The notes beneath the pieces were generated by a model. That model did not search any database and was not told the DNA's origin. It worked only from the letters and a program-made list of their open reading frames with translations. The translations under genes and the position numbers were made by a program. A stretch of 56,710 nt of DNA, taken from contig JAGHVB010000004.1 in the NCBI GenBank assembly GCA_018064525.1, positions 1-56,710 of the forward strand. Direction: 5' to 3'. This document shows, one piece after another, positions 34,120-42,279 of the stretch (its first letter is position 1; the number at the start of each line of letters is the position of its first letter). The stretch is from Candidatus Treponema merdequi. Its GTDB lineage: Bacteria > Spirochaetota > Spirochaetia > Treponematales > Treponemataceae.

Positions 34120-35208
34120 GTGAAAAAAAAATTAATTTTATTTTCTCTTTTAATTTTAAATATTTTTGTTTTTGCAAATGAAAATTCTTCAAAGAAAATT
34201 CCTACAGTAAGAATTTTTACAGATGAATCAGGAATTGATGATAAGTCTTTTAACGCAGCGGCATGGAAAGGCATTCTGGATTATTATAATGATACCTGGA
34301 ATAATCAGAAATACCGCGGAATATATTATGATGTGGTAACATGTCCTTCTGCAGATATGTGCGCACCTTTGATTGAAGAAATTGTTGCTGAAGGAATAGA
34401 TCTGATTATTGTAACCGGTTTTACTTTTGCCGAAAAAATTTCAGAACTTGCAGAACTTTATCCTGAACAGAAATTTGTAATCATCGATGTAAATACAATC
34501 AATAAATTAAATGTAATGGAATTTGTTTTTCACGAGGAAGAAGGAGCGTATCTTGTTGGTGTAGCAGCTGCATTACAGTCAAAAGAAGAAGGTGTTGTAA
34601 ATCCAAAATTCGGTTTTATAGGTGGAATTGCCGGGCCTGTTATTACAAAGTTTGAAATTGGTTATATTCAGGGAATAAAGTCTGTTTTACCTAATGCGAC
34701 AGTTCTTGATTATTATGTTAATGGCTGGAATAAAAAATCAGCTGCAAAAGAACAGGCAAGAAAATGGTATGATTCCGGTGTTTATGCAATTTTTTCTGCT
34801 GCAGGAAATTCTGGAAACGGAGTAATAGCACAGGCTAAAGAACTTCAGCTTAAAGGAAAAAAAGTATGGGCAATTGGAGTTGATTCAGATCAGTATGCAG
34901 AAGGAATTTATTCAGGAACAAAATCTGCTGTTTTAACTTCTATGATAAAAAGTGTTGAAACTGCGACGAAGATTGCATTGACTTGTGTTGAACAAAAATC
35001 ATTTAAGCGGGGTGCTGTTACTTTATCATTAAAAGATAGAGCAATTGATTTTTCAAAATCAAATCCTGATTTAAAACCTTCTGTAATCAAACAGACTGAA
35101 AAAGCCAAGTCAGATATCATAAACCAGAAGATAAAAATATATTCAACTTATTCCGCAGCAAAAAAAGCCGGTATTGCACCTTCAGGACTTGGAGCAAAAG
35201 ATAATTAA
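34120..35208 (+). CDS. BMP/PnrA-family nucleoside-binding periplasmic protein
   Basis: Substrate-binding protein of the BMP (basic membrane protein) family; T. pallidum TmpC/PnrA of this family binds purine nucleosides. The 362 residues carry the family segments DESGIDDKSFNAAAWKGI (35-52), DLIIVTGFTFAEKISELAELYPEQKFVIID and AIGVDSDQYAEG. The start is GTG with ACGGAGA upstream. Unlike TmpC and the Borrelia Bmp proteins, the N-terminal hydrophobic segment (LILFSLLILNIFVFA) lacks a cysteine, so the protein should be released into the periplasm rather than lipid-anchored. No ABC ATPase or permease genes are adjacent, so the partner transporter must be elsewhere or the protein acts alone. Confidence 0.85.
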   Translation: MKKKLILFSLLILNIFVFANENSSKKIPTVRIFTDESGIDDKSFNAAAWKGILDYYNDTWNNQKYRGIYYDVVTCPSADMCAPLIEEIVAEGIDLIIVTGFTFAEKISELAELYPEQKFVIIDVNTINKLNVMEFVFHEEEGAYLVGVAAALQSKEEGVVNPKFGFIGGIAGPVITKFEIGYIQGIKSVLPNATVLDYYVNGWNKKSAAKEQARKWYDSGVYAIFSAAGNSGNGVIAQAKELQLKGKKVWAIGVDSDQYAEGIYSGTKSAVLTSMIKSVETATKIALTCVEQKSFKRGAVTLSLKDRAIDFSKSNPDLKPSVIKQTEKAKSDIINQKIKIYSTYSAAKKAGIAPSGLGAKDN

Positions 35209-35210
35209 TT

Positions 35211-36428
35211 ATGTTAAATAAGAAACTTGTATTAAAAATATTTGAAGCATTTTCAATCGAAAGATGGAATGATTTAATCAGACCTTTTGATTTAATTGAG
35301 ATGGATAAAGCCGCAGAAAAGATGGTTTTAGCATATATCATTGGAAAATTTGAAGAAAGTGCAGGAAAGAAAATAAACTGGACATGGATGATAAATGCTT
35401 CGTTTTTTGATCTTTTGATTAAAATTGCATTGTGTGATATCAAAGCTCCGGTTCAGGCTTTAATTAAACAGGAATATCCTTCTGAATACATGCGTCTTAA
35501 TGAGTGGGTGTTAAATCAATATCGTACTTTAATTGACGATGATGAACTGTTCAGTCTTTTTACAATTTATATCGGACAGAAAGCCGGCTCAATTCCAGTA
35601 AAAGAAGAAGATAAACTAACATTCCATGTATATAAAGCTGCTCATAAATTTTCTACATTCCGCGAACTTCAAATGATAAAGCCGGTAAATGAAGGTGAAA
35701 GACTTACAAAAATTGAACAGGATTTAAACCGCGATATTCAGAAATTTCTTGATCTTCGAGGACTTCTGCTTTTGACTACAAAGCAGCGTCCGTATGAATT
35801 CCTTTTAAAAATTGAACAGCTCCGTTTTCAACGACGCTGGAATCAGACTCCGAGAATTCCAAATACAAGTGTTTTGGGGCACTGCTATTTTGTTGCAATA
35901 CTTTCATTCCTTTTAGGAAGACAGAATAAACCTTTGCTTTGTGAAAAAAGAATTTTTAATAATTTTTTCAGCGCACTTTTTCATGATCTTCCGGAAGCTG
36001 TAACCCGTGATATTATCAGTCCTGTAAAACAGGCAACTGATGAACTTCCTAGTATTGTAAAACATATTGAAGACGAAATAGTCAACAAGGAACTTGTTCC
36101 ACTTATGGAAAATTTTTATGTTGATGAACTTATGTATTTTACAAGTGATGAATTTGAAAATCGTATAATCGAAAATAATAAAGTTAAACATGTTTCATTT
36201 GAAGAATTAAATAAAGTGTATAATTCTTATGAATATAGTCCTGTCGATGGAAAACTTGTTCGTCTTTGCGATCATGCATCTGCATTTCTTGAAGCTGATA
36301 TTTCCATTAAACATGGAATTACATCCCGTCATCTTGAAGAAGGACGCAATAATACACTTTCAATTTACAAAAAGGGAACAGTTATAAACGGTATTGACGC
36401 TTACGATTTATTTACAAAACTTTTGTAG
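35211..36428 (+). CDS. HD-domain hydrolase (YfbR/5'-nucleotidase-like)
   Basis: Metal-dependent phosphohydrolase of 405 residues. In the second half LGHCYFVAILSFLLG (about 222-236) supplies the first His, SALFHDLPEAVTRDIISPVK (about 254-273) gives the HD pair, and RLCDHASAFLEADISIKHG (about 350-368) the final Asp. This spacing and the 'HDLPEAVTRDI' wording resemble YfbR-like dNMP phosphatases and related HD proteins. The first 200 residues are a helical domain I do not recognise. No Shine-Dalgarno is visible and the gene starts 2 bases after the previous stop. It ends 9 bases before malQ. Substrate unknown; nucleotide monophosphates are the family precedent. Confidence 0.78.
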   Translation: MLNKKLVLKIFEAFSIERWNDLIRPFDLIEMDKAAEKMVLAYIIGKFEESAGKKINWTWMINASFFDLLIKIALCDIKAPVQALIKQEYPSEYMRLNEWVLNQYRTLIDDDELFSLFTIYIGQKAGSIPVKEEDKLTFHVYKAAHKFSTFRELQMIKPVNEGERLTKIEQDLNRDIQKFLDLRGLLLLTTKQRPYEFLLKIEQLRFQRRWNQTPRIPNTSVLGHCYFVAILSFLLGRQNKPLLCEKRIFNNFFSALFHDLPEAVTRDIISPVKQATDELPSIVKHIEDEIVNKELVPLMENFYVDELMYFTSDEFENRIIENNKVKHVSFEELNKVYNSYEYSPVDGKLVRLCDHASAFLEADISIKHGITSRHLEEGRNNTLSIYKKGTVINGIDAYDLFTKLL

Positions 36429-36437
36429 GAGTATTTT

Positions 36438-38021
36438 ATGAGCAATCGTGTTAGTGGAATTTTGTTTCATCCGACATCAATTTCTGGAACAGCAGGTATC
36501 GGAACAATCGGGAAAAATGCTTTTACATTCATCGATTTCTTAAAAAAGTCAAATCAATCGTTATGGCAGATTTTGCCTCTCGGACCAACTGGCTACGGAG
36601 ATTCACCTTATGCGTCATTTTCAACATTTGCAGGAAATCCGCTTTTAATTGATCTTGATAAACTTGTAGAAAAAAACTGGGCAACTTCAGAAATGATTGC
36701 AGAACCTGATTATATAAAGAGAGATGGTCCTGTTGATTTTGGAAGTGTAGTCTGGTGGAAACTTCCAGTCTTGAATAATGCAGCATCTTATTTTTTAAAT
36801 AATTCAGATAAAAGTGACAAAACTGAGTTTGAAAAATTTAAAAAAGAAAATAAAGAATGGCTTAACAGTTATGCAAGTTTTATGTCAATAAAATCATTCT
36901 ATGATAAAAAAGCTCAGGATGAAAAAAAAGGCGGAATTGAAACTGTATGGTTTAATTACTGGCCGAAAGATCTTGCCTTATATAATGAAAAAGCTGTTTC
37001 AGAATGGAATAAAAAAAATTCTGAACAGATTGAAATAATAAAAGTAATACAGTTTTTCTTTTTCTATCAGTGGAAAGAATTAAAAAATTATGCAAATGAA
37101 AATGGAATAAAGATAATTGGTGACATTCCTATTTTTGTTGCTGCAGATTCTTCTGATGTATGGTCAAATCAGAAACTGTTCCAGCTTGATAAAAACGGTG
37201 TTCCAAAAAAGGTTGCCGGAGTTCCGCCTGATTATTTTTCTGCAACAGGTCAGCTCTGGGGAAATCCGCTTTATGACTGGGATGCAATGAAGAAAGATGA
37301 TTACAGCTGGTGGTGTTCGAGAGTAAAGCATATTCTTAAACTTGTTGATTACATAAGAATTGATCATTTCAGAGGATTTGAAGCATACTGGTCGATTCCG
37401 TTTGGTGATGAGACTGCGGTTAACGGAAAATGGGTTGAAGGTCCTAAAAATGATTTTTTCAATACGCTTAAGAAAAAACTTGGTGAAGTTCCACTTATTG
37501 CAGAAGATCTTGGTGTAATTACAGATGGTGTAAGAAAACTTCGTGATGAATGTGGACTTCCAGGAATGAAAGTTCTGCAGTTTGCATTCAGTCCTGATGA
37601 AGCGCGTCAGAATGGAATGGTAAATATGTTTTTACCGCATATGTATTCTGAAAACTGTATTGTATATACCGGAAGTCACGATAACGAAACAATGCAAGGA
37701 TTTTTAGACAATACAAGTGACGAACAGCTTCTTCTTATTGCGCAATATGTTACTGGCCGTAAACTTTCTGTCGAAGAAGCCAGAGAAATGAATTTCAGAA
37801 AAGAAATAACACGACTTCTCATAAAAACAGCTTTTGCTTCAAATGCATCGCTTTGTGTAATTCCACTTGCAGATATTTTTGCAATCGGAAATGAAGCCAG
37901 AATGAACGAACCGAGTACAGTCGGTAAAAACTGGAAATGGCGTTTTGATATGAATCTTCTGTCAGATGAAAAAGCTGAAGAACTTTCGTTCTATTCAAAA
38001 ATGTACGCACGAAATCTTTAA
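36438..38021 (+). CDS. malQ: 4-alpha-glucanotransferase (amylomaltase)
   Basis: GH77 enzyme that transfers glucan chains between maltodextrins. The 527 residues start with the family opening SGILFHPTSISGTAGIGTIG (5-24) and LPLGPTGYGDSPYASFSTFAGNP (about 47-69). They contain GDIPIFVAADSSDVW, YIRIDHFRGFEAYWSIP (the nucleophile Asp in RIDHFRG), LIAEDLGVITDGV (acid/base Glu) and SHDNETMQGFLDN (transition-state Asp), so the full catalytic set is intact. AGGAG lies just before the ATG. No glycogen phosphorylase or other maltodextrin gene is adjacent. The role would be glycogen or dextrin use in the cytoplasm. Confidence 0.95.
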   Translation: MSNRVSGILFHPTSISGTAGIGTIGKNAFTFIDFLKKSNQSLWQILPLGPTGYGDSPYASFSTFAGNPLLIDLDKLVEKNWATSEMIAEPDYIKRDGPVDFGSVVWWKLPVLNNAASYFLNNSDKSDKTEFEKFKKENKEWLNSYASFMSIKSFYDKKAQDEKKGGIETVWFNYWPKDLALYNEKAVSEWNKKNSEQIEIIKVIQFFFFYQWKELKNYANENGIKIIGDIPIFVAADSSDVWSNQKLFQLDKNGVPKKVAGVPPDYFSATGQLWGNPLYDWDAMKKDDYSWWCSRVKHILKLVDYIRIDHFRGFEAYWSIPFGDETAVNGKWVEGPKNDFFNTLKKKLGEVPLIAEDLGVITDGVRKLRDECGLPGMKVLQFAFSPDEARQNGMVNMFLPHMYSENCIVYTGSHDNETMQGFLDNTSDEQLLLIAQYVTGRKLSVEEAREMNFRKEITRLLIKTAFASNASLCVIPLADIFAIGNEARMNEPSTVGKNWKWRFDMNLLSDEKAEELSFYSKMYARNL

Positions 38022-38032
38022 GAAAATAAATT

Positions 38033-38593
38033 ATGAAAAAGTTAAAAAATATTTTTGAATTATTTTTTACATTCTGTAAAATCGGTCTTTTTACAATCGG
38101 CGGCGGACTTGCAATGCTTCCGATTCTTGAACGCGAATTAGTAGAAAAAAAGAAATGGGTTGAGACTGATGAACTTTATGATTACTTTGCAATCAGCCAG
38201 TCTACTCCAGGAATCATTGCAGTAAATGTAGCGACATTCTGCGGCTACAAAATGGCAGGCAGCCTCGGCGGAGTAATTGCGACTTTTGGTGTTGTAACTC
38301 CTTCTGTAATAATTATTTCATTGTTAGCAGGCCTTATATCAAAGTTTAATGACATTGTAATAATCAGAAAAGCCTTGATGGGAATTAATGTTGCAGTTGC
38401 CGCAAATATTTCTTTTGCAGCATATAAAATGATTAAAAAAAACTGTAAGAACATTTTAAGCGTTTTAATTTTGATTCTGTCATTTTCAGCTGTATTTTTT
38501 TTGAAAGTTCCGGTCGTTGCAGTTTTGCTTACAAGCATTGCAGCTGGAATATTGATTTATCTCATAAAAAAGGAGGATAACAAAAATGAGTAA
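38033..38593 (+). CDS. Chromate-transporter-family protein, first half
   Basis: Short-chain CHR-family inner-membrane protein of 186 residues with about five to six hydrophobic segments. The family motif near the N-terminus is FCKIGLFTIGGGLAMLPILERELVE (13-37 region), followed by YFAISQSTPGIIAVNVATFCGYKMAG. Paired half-size CHR proteins are known to act together as the equivalent of one long ChrA, which exports chromate or an unidentified anion. It overlaps the second half by 8 bases and lies 11 bases after malQ. Chromate is only the name-giving substrate; in an anaerobic gut spirochaete another ion is more likely. Confidence 0.88.
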   Translation: MKKLKNIFELFFTFCKIGLFTIGGGLAMLPILERELVEKKKWVETDELYDYFAISQSTPGIIAVNVATFCGYKMAGSLGGVIATFGVVTPSVIIISLLAGLISKFNDIVIIRKALMGINVAVAANISFAAYKMIKKNCKNILSVLILILSFSAVFFLKVPVVAVLLTSIAAGILIYLIKKEDNKNE

Positions 38594-39167
38594 TCCTTCT
38601 TTGCTTGAGCTGTTTCTGATTTTCTTTTATGTCGGACTTTTTACGATTGGCGGTGGTCTTGTTGCAATTACAATTATGAAACAACTGATTGTAGAAAGAG
38701 GACTTATTGATTCTGCGACATTCGTAAATATGATTTCGATTTCTGAAAGTACACCAGGCCCTATCGGTGTAAATATGGCAACCTATATCGGAAATAATTT
38801 TTATGGTGTATGCGGTGGAATTATTACAACTCTTGGAGAAATTCTTCCGAGTATAATCTGTATTCTGATAATTGCCCGTCTTTTTTCAAAATTTGCAGAG
38901 AAACCTGTAGTAAAAGCTGCTTTTGTAACACTTAGACCTGCCAGCACAGGAATCATTCTGATTGCGGCACTCGAAGTTTTTCAGATTGCACTTTTAAATA
39001 TTACGCTCAGTATTGATGGTCTTAAAATGATTCAGAGCATTTCTGAAGTTTTTAAGTGGAAGCAGTGTATTTTTTATATTCTGTCGATACTTGCACTTAG
39101 ATTTATCCGTCTAAGTCCGCTTTTGTTGATAGTAATAGGTGCTGTATTTGGTATATCATTTTTATAA
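38586..39167 (+). CDS. Chromate-transporter-family protein, second half
   Basis: Second half-size CHR protein, 193 residues, homologous to the one before it: FYVGLFTIGGGLVAITIMKQ (14-33) and ISISESTPGPIGVNMATYIG (about 50-69) repeat the same motifs. It is predicted to lie in the membrane in the opposite topology to its partner, as known for paired short CHR proteins. AGGAGG (38571-38576) lies within the end of the upstream gene, 9 bases before the ATG; the 8-base overlap ensures co-translation. The chain ends in the hydrophobic LLIVIGAVFGISFL. Confidence 0.88.
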   Translation: MSNPSLLELFLIFFYVGLFTIGGGLVAITIMKQLIVERGLIDSATFVNMISISESTPGPIGVNMATYIGNNFYGVCGGIITTLGEILPSIICILIIARLFSKFAEKPVVKAAFVTLRPASTGIILIAALEVFQIALLNITLSIDGLKMIQSISEVFKWKQCIFYILSILALRFIRLSPLLLIVIGAVFGISFL

Positions 39168-39209
39168 TATTTATTGTATAATAGTCGAAACATTTTTTAA
39201 GGGGAATAT

Positions 39210-40118
39210 ATGAAACCAACACTTTTAGTATTAGCAGCCGGAATGGGAAGCCGTTACGGTGGAGTAAAACAGATTGACGCAGTAGGTCAGAACGGAGAAT
39301 GTTTACTGGACTTTGCAAACTATGATGCAAAGAAAAGTGGTTTTGGAAAAGTTGTATTTATCATCAGAAAAGATATCGAAAAAGATTTCAGAGAAAAACT
39401 TTTTGACAGAATTGCAAGAAATTTTGATGCTGATTATGTTTTCCAGTCAAGAGAAAGCCTCTTGTCTGCGGACGAAATTGCAAAGACTGCAGAAAGAAAA
39501 AAGCCATGGGGAACAATTCACGCTGTTCTTTGTGCAGAAGAAAAAATCAGAGAACCATTTGCAGTAATCAATTCAGACGATTATTACGGCCGCGAAGCAT
39601 TTGCAACACTCGGAAATTATCTTTCAACTGTTTCAAACGATTCAACAGAACACGCAATGGTCGGTTATGTTCTTGAAAAAACAATGAGTAAAAACGGATC
39701 TGTTTCACGAGGTGTCTGCACTGTTAAAGACGGATATCTTGATGGAATCGTAGAAAATACAAAAATCGCTTATGCCAACGGCGGAATTGAAAGCGATCTT
39801 GACGGAAAAATCATCAAGATGACTGGAAATGAATGGGTAAGCATGAACCTCTTTGGATTTACTCCAAAAGCTTTTGAGGGTTTCCACGAATATTGGGAAG
39901 GCTTTAAGAAAGAAGGTCTTTATACAGAAAAGAAAGAAGCTCTTTTACCAGTTGCAGCAAGTGATATTGTTAAAAACGGTGAAGGAAAAATTAAATTCTT
40001 TACTTCTTCTGAAAGCTGGTTTGGAATGACATATCCTGAAGACCGCGAAGTTGTAAAACAGGAAATCATAAATAAAATTAAGACAAATTATTATCCTGAA
40101 AAATTGTGGGATAAATAA
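39210..40118 (+). CDS. Sugar nucleotidyltransferase-like protein
   Basis: NTP-transferase of 302 residues: LVLAAGMGSRYGGVKQIDAVG (5-25) is the nucleotide-binding signature of NDP-sugar pyrophosphorylases (GXGXRXXXXXK with the Lys), and AVINSDDYYGREAFATLGNYL (about 117-137) supplies the metal-binding Asp. Several such proteins in spirochaetes and Bacteroidetes are annotated only as nucleotidyltransferase. The neighbour manA (fructose-6-phosphate/mannose-6-phosphate) suggests a sugar-activation role, for example a mannose-1-phosphate derivative, but the substrate is not visible. AAGGGGAA at 39199-39206 is the ribosome binding site, and TATAAT at 39177-39182 may be its -10 box. A terminator follows the stop directly. 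Confidence 0.8.
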   Translation: MKPTLLVLAAGMGSRYGGVKQIDAVGQNGECLLDFANYDAKKSGFGKVVFIIRKDIEKDFREKLFDRIARNFDADYVFQSRESLLSADEIAKTAERKKPWGTIHAVLCAEEKIREPFAVINSDDYYGREAFATLGNYLSTVSNDSTEHAMVGYVLEKTMSKNGSVSRGVCTVKDGYLDGIVENTKIAYANGGIESDLDGKIIKMTGNEWVSMNLFGFTPKAFEGFHEYWEGFKKEGLYTEKKEALLPVAASDIVKNGEGKIKFFTSSESWFGMTYPEDREVVKQEIINKIKTNYYPEKLWDK

Positions 40119-40120
40119 TG

Positions 40121-40150
40121 AAAAAAAGCCGGCAAAAGCCGGCTTTTTTT
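40121..40150. terminator. Perfect intrinsic terminator between the nucleotidyltransferase and manA
   Basis: Seven A, GCCGGC (40128-40133), loop AAAA, GCCGGC (40138-40143), seven T (40144-40150): a symmetric 13-pair stem with a four-base loop. It begins 2 bases after the nucleotidyltransferase stop codon and ends 12 bases before the chosen manA start. Confidence 0.88.
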
Positions 40151-40162
40151 GAAGGAATTTTT

Positions 40163-40978
40163 ATGTTAAAACTTAATCCGTTAAAATCTGAAAAAGTCTG
40201 GGGCTATGAAAATTGGATTGCATCTGTTCATCCTGTGTTGAGCCATAAAGAATTGATTTCTCAGTGTGGAACAGACTATCCACTTTTGATAAAAGTAATC
40301 CAGGCTGATGATACTCTCTCTGTTCAGGTACATCCTGATGATGAAGCTGCAATACGAATTGAAGGCGAAGGTAACCGGGGAAAAACAGAATGTTGGTATG
40401 TTCTCGATGCAGCACCGGAGGCAAAACTTGTTTTTGGTCTCAAAAAAAGTAGTAAAGCTTATTCTAAAGAAGAACTTTCAGAAGCGATAAAAACTAATAC
40501 TCTCGAAAATTATCTCAATTTTGTAAACGTAAAGAAAGGTGACTTTGTATTTATTCCTTCAGGAACAGTTCATGCAATCGGAGGTGGTCTTCGTTTGATG
40601 GAAGTTCAGCAGTCATGTGATTTGACTTATCGACTTTATGACTGGGGAAGACCTCGTGAAGTTCATATTGAAAAAGGACTTGCAGTCATTAAAGAAGATG
40701 ACCTTAAACCGATTGCTCCGTTTGACAAGTTTTTTGAATGTAAATATTTTTCACTTGAGGAAATCAGTATTTCTGGAGGTTACAGTGCGCTTTGTTCTAA
40801 AGGTGAAAATCGTGCAAGTGACTGGCAGATGATTTTTATTCTTGATGGGACTGGAACTATTAAAAATGATTCTGATGAAAAATTTGAGTTTGAAAAAGAA
40901 AATATTTTTGCAATAAAGCCAGGTGAAAAATTTACAATTGAAGGTAAAGCAAAAATAATGAAAATTAAGGCGAGATAG
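40163..40978 (+). CDS. manA: Mannose-6-phosphate isomerase, class I
   Basis: Zinc enzyme interconverting mannose-6-phosphate and fructose-6-phosphate, about 271 residues (the short bacterial form). Visible are LSVQVHPDDEAA with the zinc-binding Gln and His, GKTECWYVLDA with the zinc-binding Glu, FIPSGTVHAIGGGLRLMEVQQ with the last zinc His, and DLTYRLYDWGR. An upstream ATG at 40118 in the same frame would translate the perfect terminator hairpin (Lys-Lys-Ser-Arg-Gln-Lys-Pro-Ala-Phe-Phe); AAGGA (40152-40156) six bases before 40163 indicates the real start. Because of the terminator, manA needs read-through or a promoter inside or just after the hairpin. Confidence 0.9.
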   Translation: MLKLNPLKSEKVWGYENWIASVHPVLSHKELISQCGTDYPLLIKVIQADDTLSVQVHPDDEAAIRIEGEGNRGKTECWYVLDAAPEAKLVFGLKKSSKAYSKEELSEAIKTNTLENYLNFVNVKKGDFVFIPSGTVHAIGGGLRLMEVQQSCDLTYRLYDWGRPREVHIEKGLAVIKEDDLKPIAPFDKFFECKYFSLEEISISGGYSALCSKGENRASDWQMIFILDGTGTIKNDSDEKFEFEKENIFAIKPGEKFTIEGKAKIMKIKAR

Positions 40979-41063
40979 ATTTATTTCATTACTTTTTCTT
41001 ATTTTTTATTAAGTATGGAATAATCTTAAAAAATGTGTAAAATAGATTTAAAGTATTAATTTA

Positions 41064-41092
41064 TGTACAAATGTCGGAATTTGATATATAAT
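41064..41092 (+). promoter_or_regulatory. Probable promoter of ilvE
   Basis: TGTACA (41064-41069), a 17-base spacer and TATAAT (41087-41092). The expected start near 41099 gives a leader of about 45 bases. The remainder of 40979-41063 is AT-rich with no gene that I can support. Confidence 0.45.
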
Positions 41093-41114
41093 TAAGATAT
41101 TAAATATTATTAAA

Positions 41115-41138
41115 AGCCTGGTTTTTACCGGCTGGAGG
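41115..41138 (+). promoter_or_regulatory. Leader hairpin abutting the ilvE ribosome binding site
   Basis: AGCC (41115-41118) and GGT (41120-41122) can pair with ACC (41127-41129) and GGCT (41130-41133). The GGAGG ribosome binding site (41134-41138) starts at the next base, 6 bases before the ATG. Confidence 0.4.
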
Positions 41139-41144
41139 ATTAAA

Positions 41145-42170
41145 ATGGAAAAACAAAATCTTGACTGGGGTAATTTAGGATTTGGTTACGTAAAAACAGA
41201 CAAGCGCTATGTGTCTAATTTTAAAGACGGTGCGTGGGACAATGGAACTTTGACAGATGATGCTACAGTGCAGATTTCTGAATGTGCCGGAGTTTTGCAG
41301 TATGCGCAGACTTGTTTTGAAGGACTTAAAGCCTATACTACAGAAAAGGGCAAGATTGTTACTTTCCGTCCGGATATGAATGCTGAACGTATGGCAACAA
41401 CTTGTGAACGTCTTGAAATGCCAGTCTTTCCTAAAGACAGATTTATTGATGCTGTTAAACAGGTTGTAAAGGCAAATGCTTCATGGGTTCCACCATATGG
41501 ATCTGGAGCAACTCTTTATCTCAGACCATATATGTTCGGTTCAAGCCCTGTAATCGGTGTAAAACCTGCTCAGGAATATCAGTTCAGAATTTTCGGAACT
41601 CCTGTAGGACCTTACTTCAAAGGCGGCGCACATCCTCTTACAGTTCGTATTTCTGATTTGGACCGCGCAGCTCCAAAGGGAACTGGTGACATCAAAGCTG
41701 GTCTTAACTATGCAATGAGCCTTCATAACATCGTAGATGCACACAAATGCGGTTTTGACGAAAATATGTACCTTGATCCTCAGACACATACATACATCGA
41801 AGAAACAGGTGGAGCAAACATTCTCTTTGTAACAAAAGACGGAAAAATCGTAACACCAAAATCTGACAGTATTCTTCCATCAATCACAAGACGCTCTCTT
41901 GTATCTGTTGCAAAAGATTATCTTGGAATTGAAGTTACAGAAAGAAAAATCAATAAAGAAGAACTTGCAGACTTTGCTGAATGTGGTCTCTGTGGAACTG
42001 CCGCAGTAATTTCTCCAATCGGAAAAATTGTTGATCACGGAAAGGAAATCTGTCTTCCAAGCGGAATGAATGATTTTGGTCCAGTTTTGAAAAAGGTTTA
42101 TGATACTTTGACAGGAATGCAGATGGGTCGTATTGAAGCTCCTGCCGGATGGATTTACGAAATTGACTGA
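41145..42170 (+). CDS. ilvE: Branched-chain amino-acid aminotransferase
   Basis: Fold-type IV PLP enzyme for the last step of Leu/Ile/Val synthesis or first step of their breakdown. The 341-residue length and FGYVKTDKRYVSNFKDGAWD (13-32), CFEGLKAYTTEKGKIVTFRP (57-76) and LYLRPYMFGS (124-133) belong to the long (eukaryote-like) BCAT group. Lys184 in GDIKAGLNYAMSL is the Schiff-base residue, and EETGGANILFV with GLCGTAAVISPIG carry the cofactor phosphate contacts. GGAGG precedes the ATG. It is monocistronic between its own promoter and a strong terminator. With avtA at the other end of the window, the cell has two enzymes able to make valine. Confidence 0.95.
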   Translation: MEKQNLDWGNLGFGYVKTDKRYVSNFKDGAWDNGTLTDDATVQISECAGVLQYAQTCFEGLKAYTTEKGKIVTFRPDMNAERMATTCERLEMPVFPKDRFIDAVKQVVKANASWVPPYGSGATLYLRPYMFGSSPVIGVKPAQEYQFRIFGTPVGPYFKGGAHPLTVRISDLDRAAPKGTGDIKAGLNYAMSLHNIVDAHKCGFDENMYLDPQTHTYIEETGGANILFVTKDGKIVTPKSDSILPSITRRSLVSVAKDYLGIEVTERKINKEELADFAECGLCGTAAVISPIGKIVDHGKEICLPSGMNDFGPVLKKVYDTLTGMQMGRIEAPAGWIYEID

Positions 42171-42193
42171 TTGAATCAGACTGATTGATACAT

Positions 42194-42279
42194 AAAAAAA
42201 CTCCGGATAAAAAAGTGAAAAACAATCTGAAAATTAGAAATAAGTTTTAGAAGTTCACTTTAAAGTCCGGAGTTTTTTT
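42194..42279. terminator. Compound bidirectional terminator between ilvE and the glycosyltransferase gene
   Basis: AAAAAACTCCGGA (from 42195) pairs with TCCGGAGTTTTTT (42266-42278), and an inner arm AAAGTGAA (42212-42219) pairs with TTCACTTT (42254-42261). The outer 3' arm reaches the stop codon of the minus-strand gene at 42278-42280, so one structure can terminate both converging genes. Confidence 0.75.

Noticed and set aside
40118-40162. N-terminal extension of manA
   Set aside because: It would translate a perfect terminator hairpin, and a good ribosome binding site serves the ATG at 40163.
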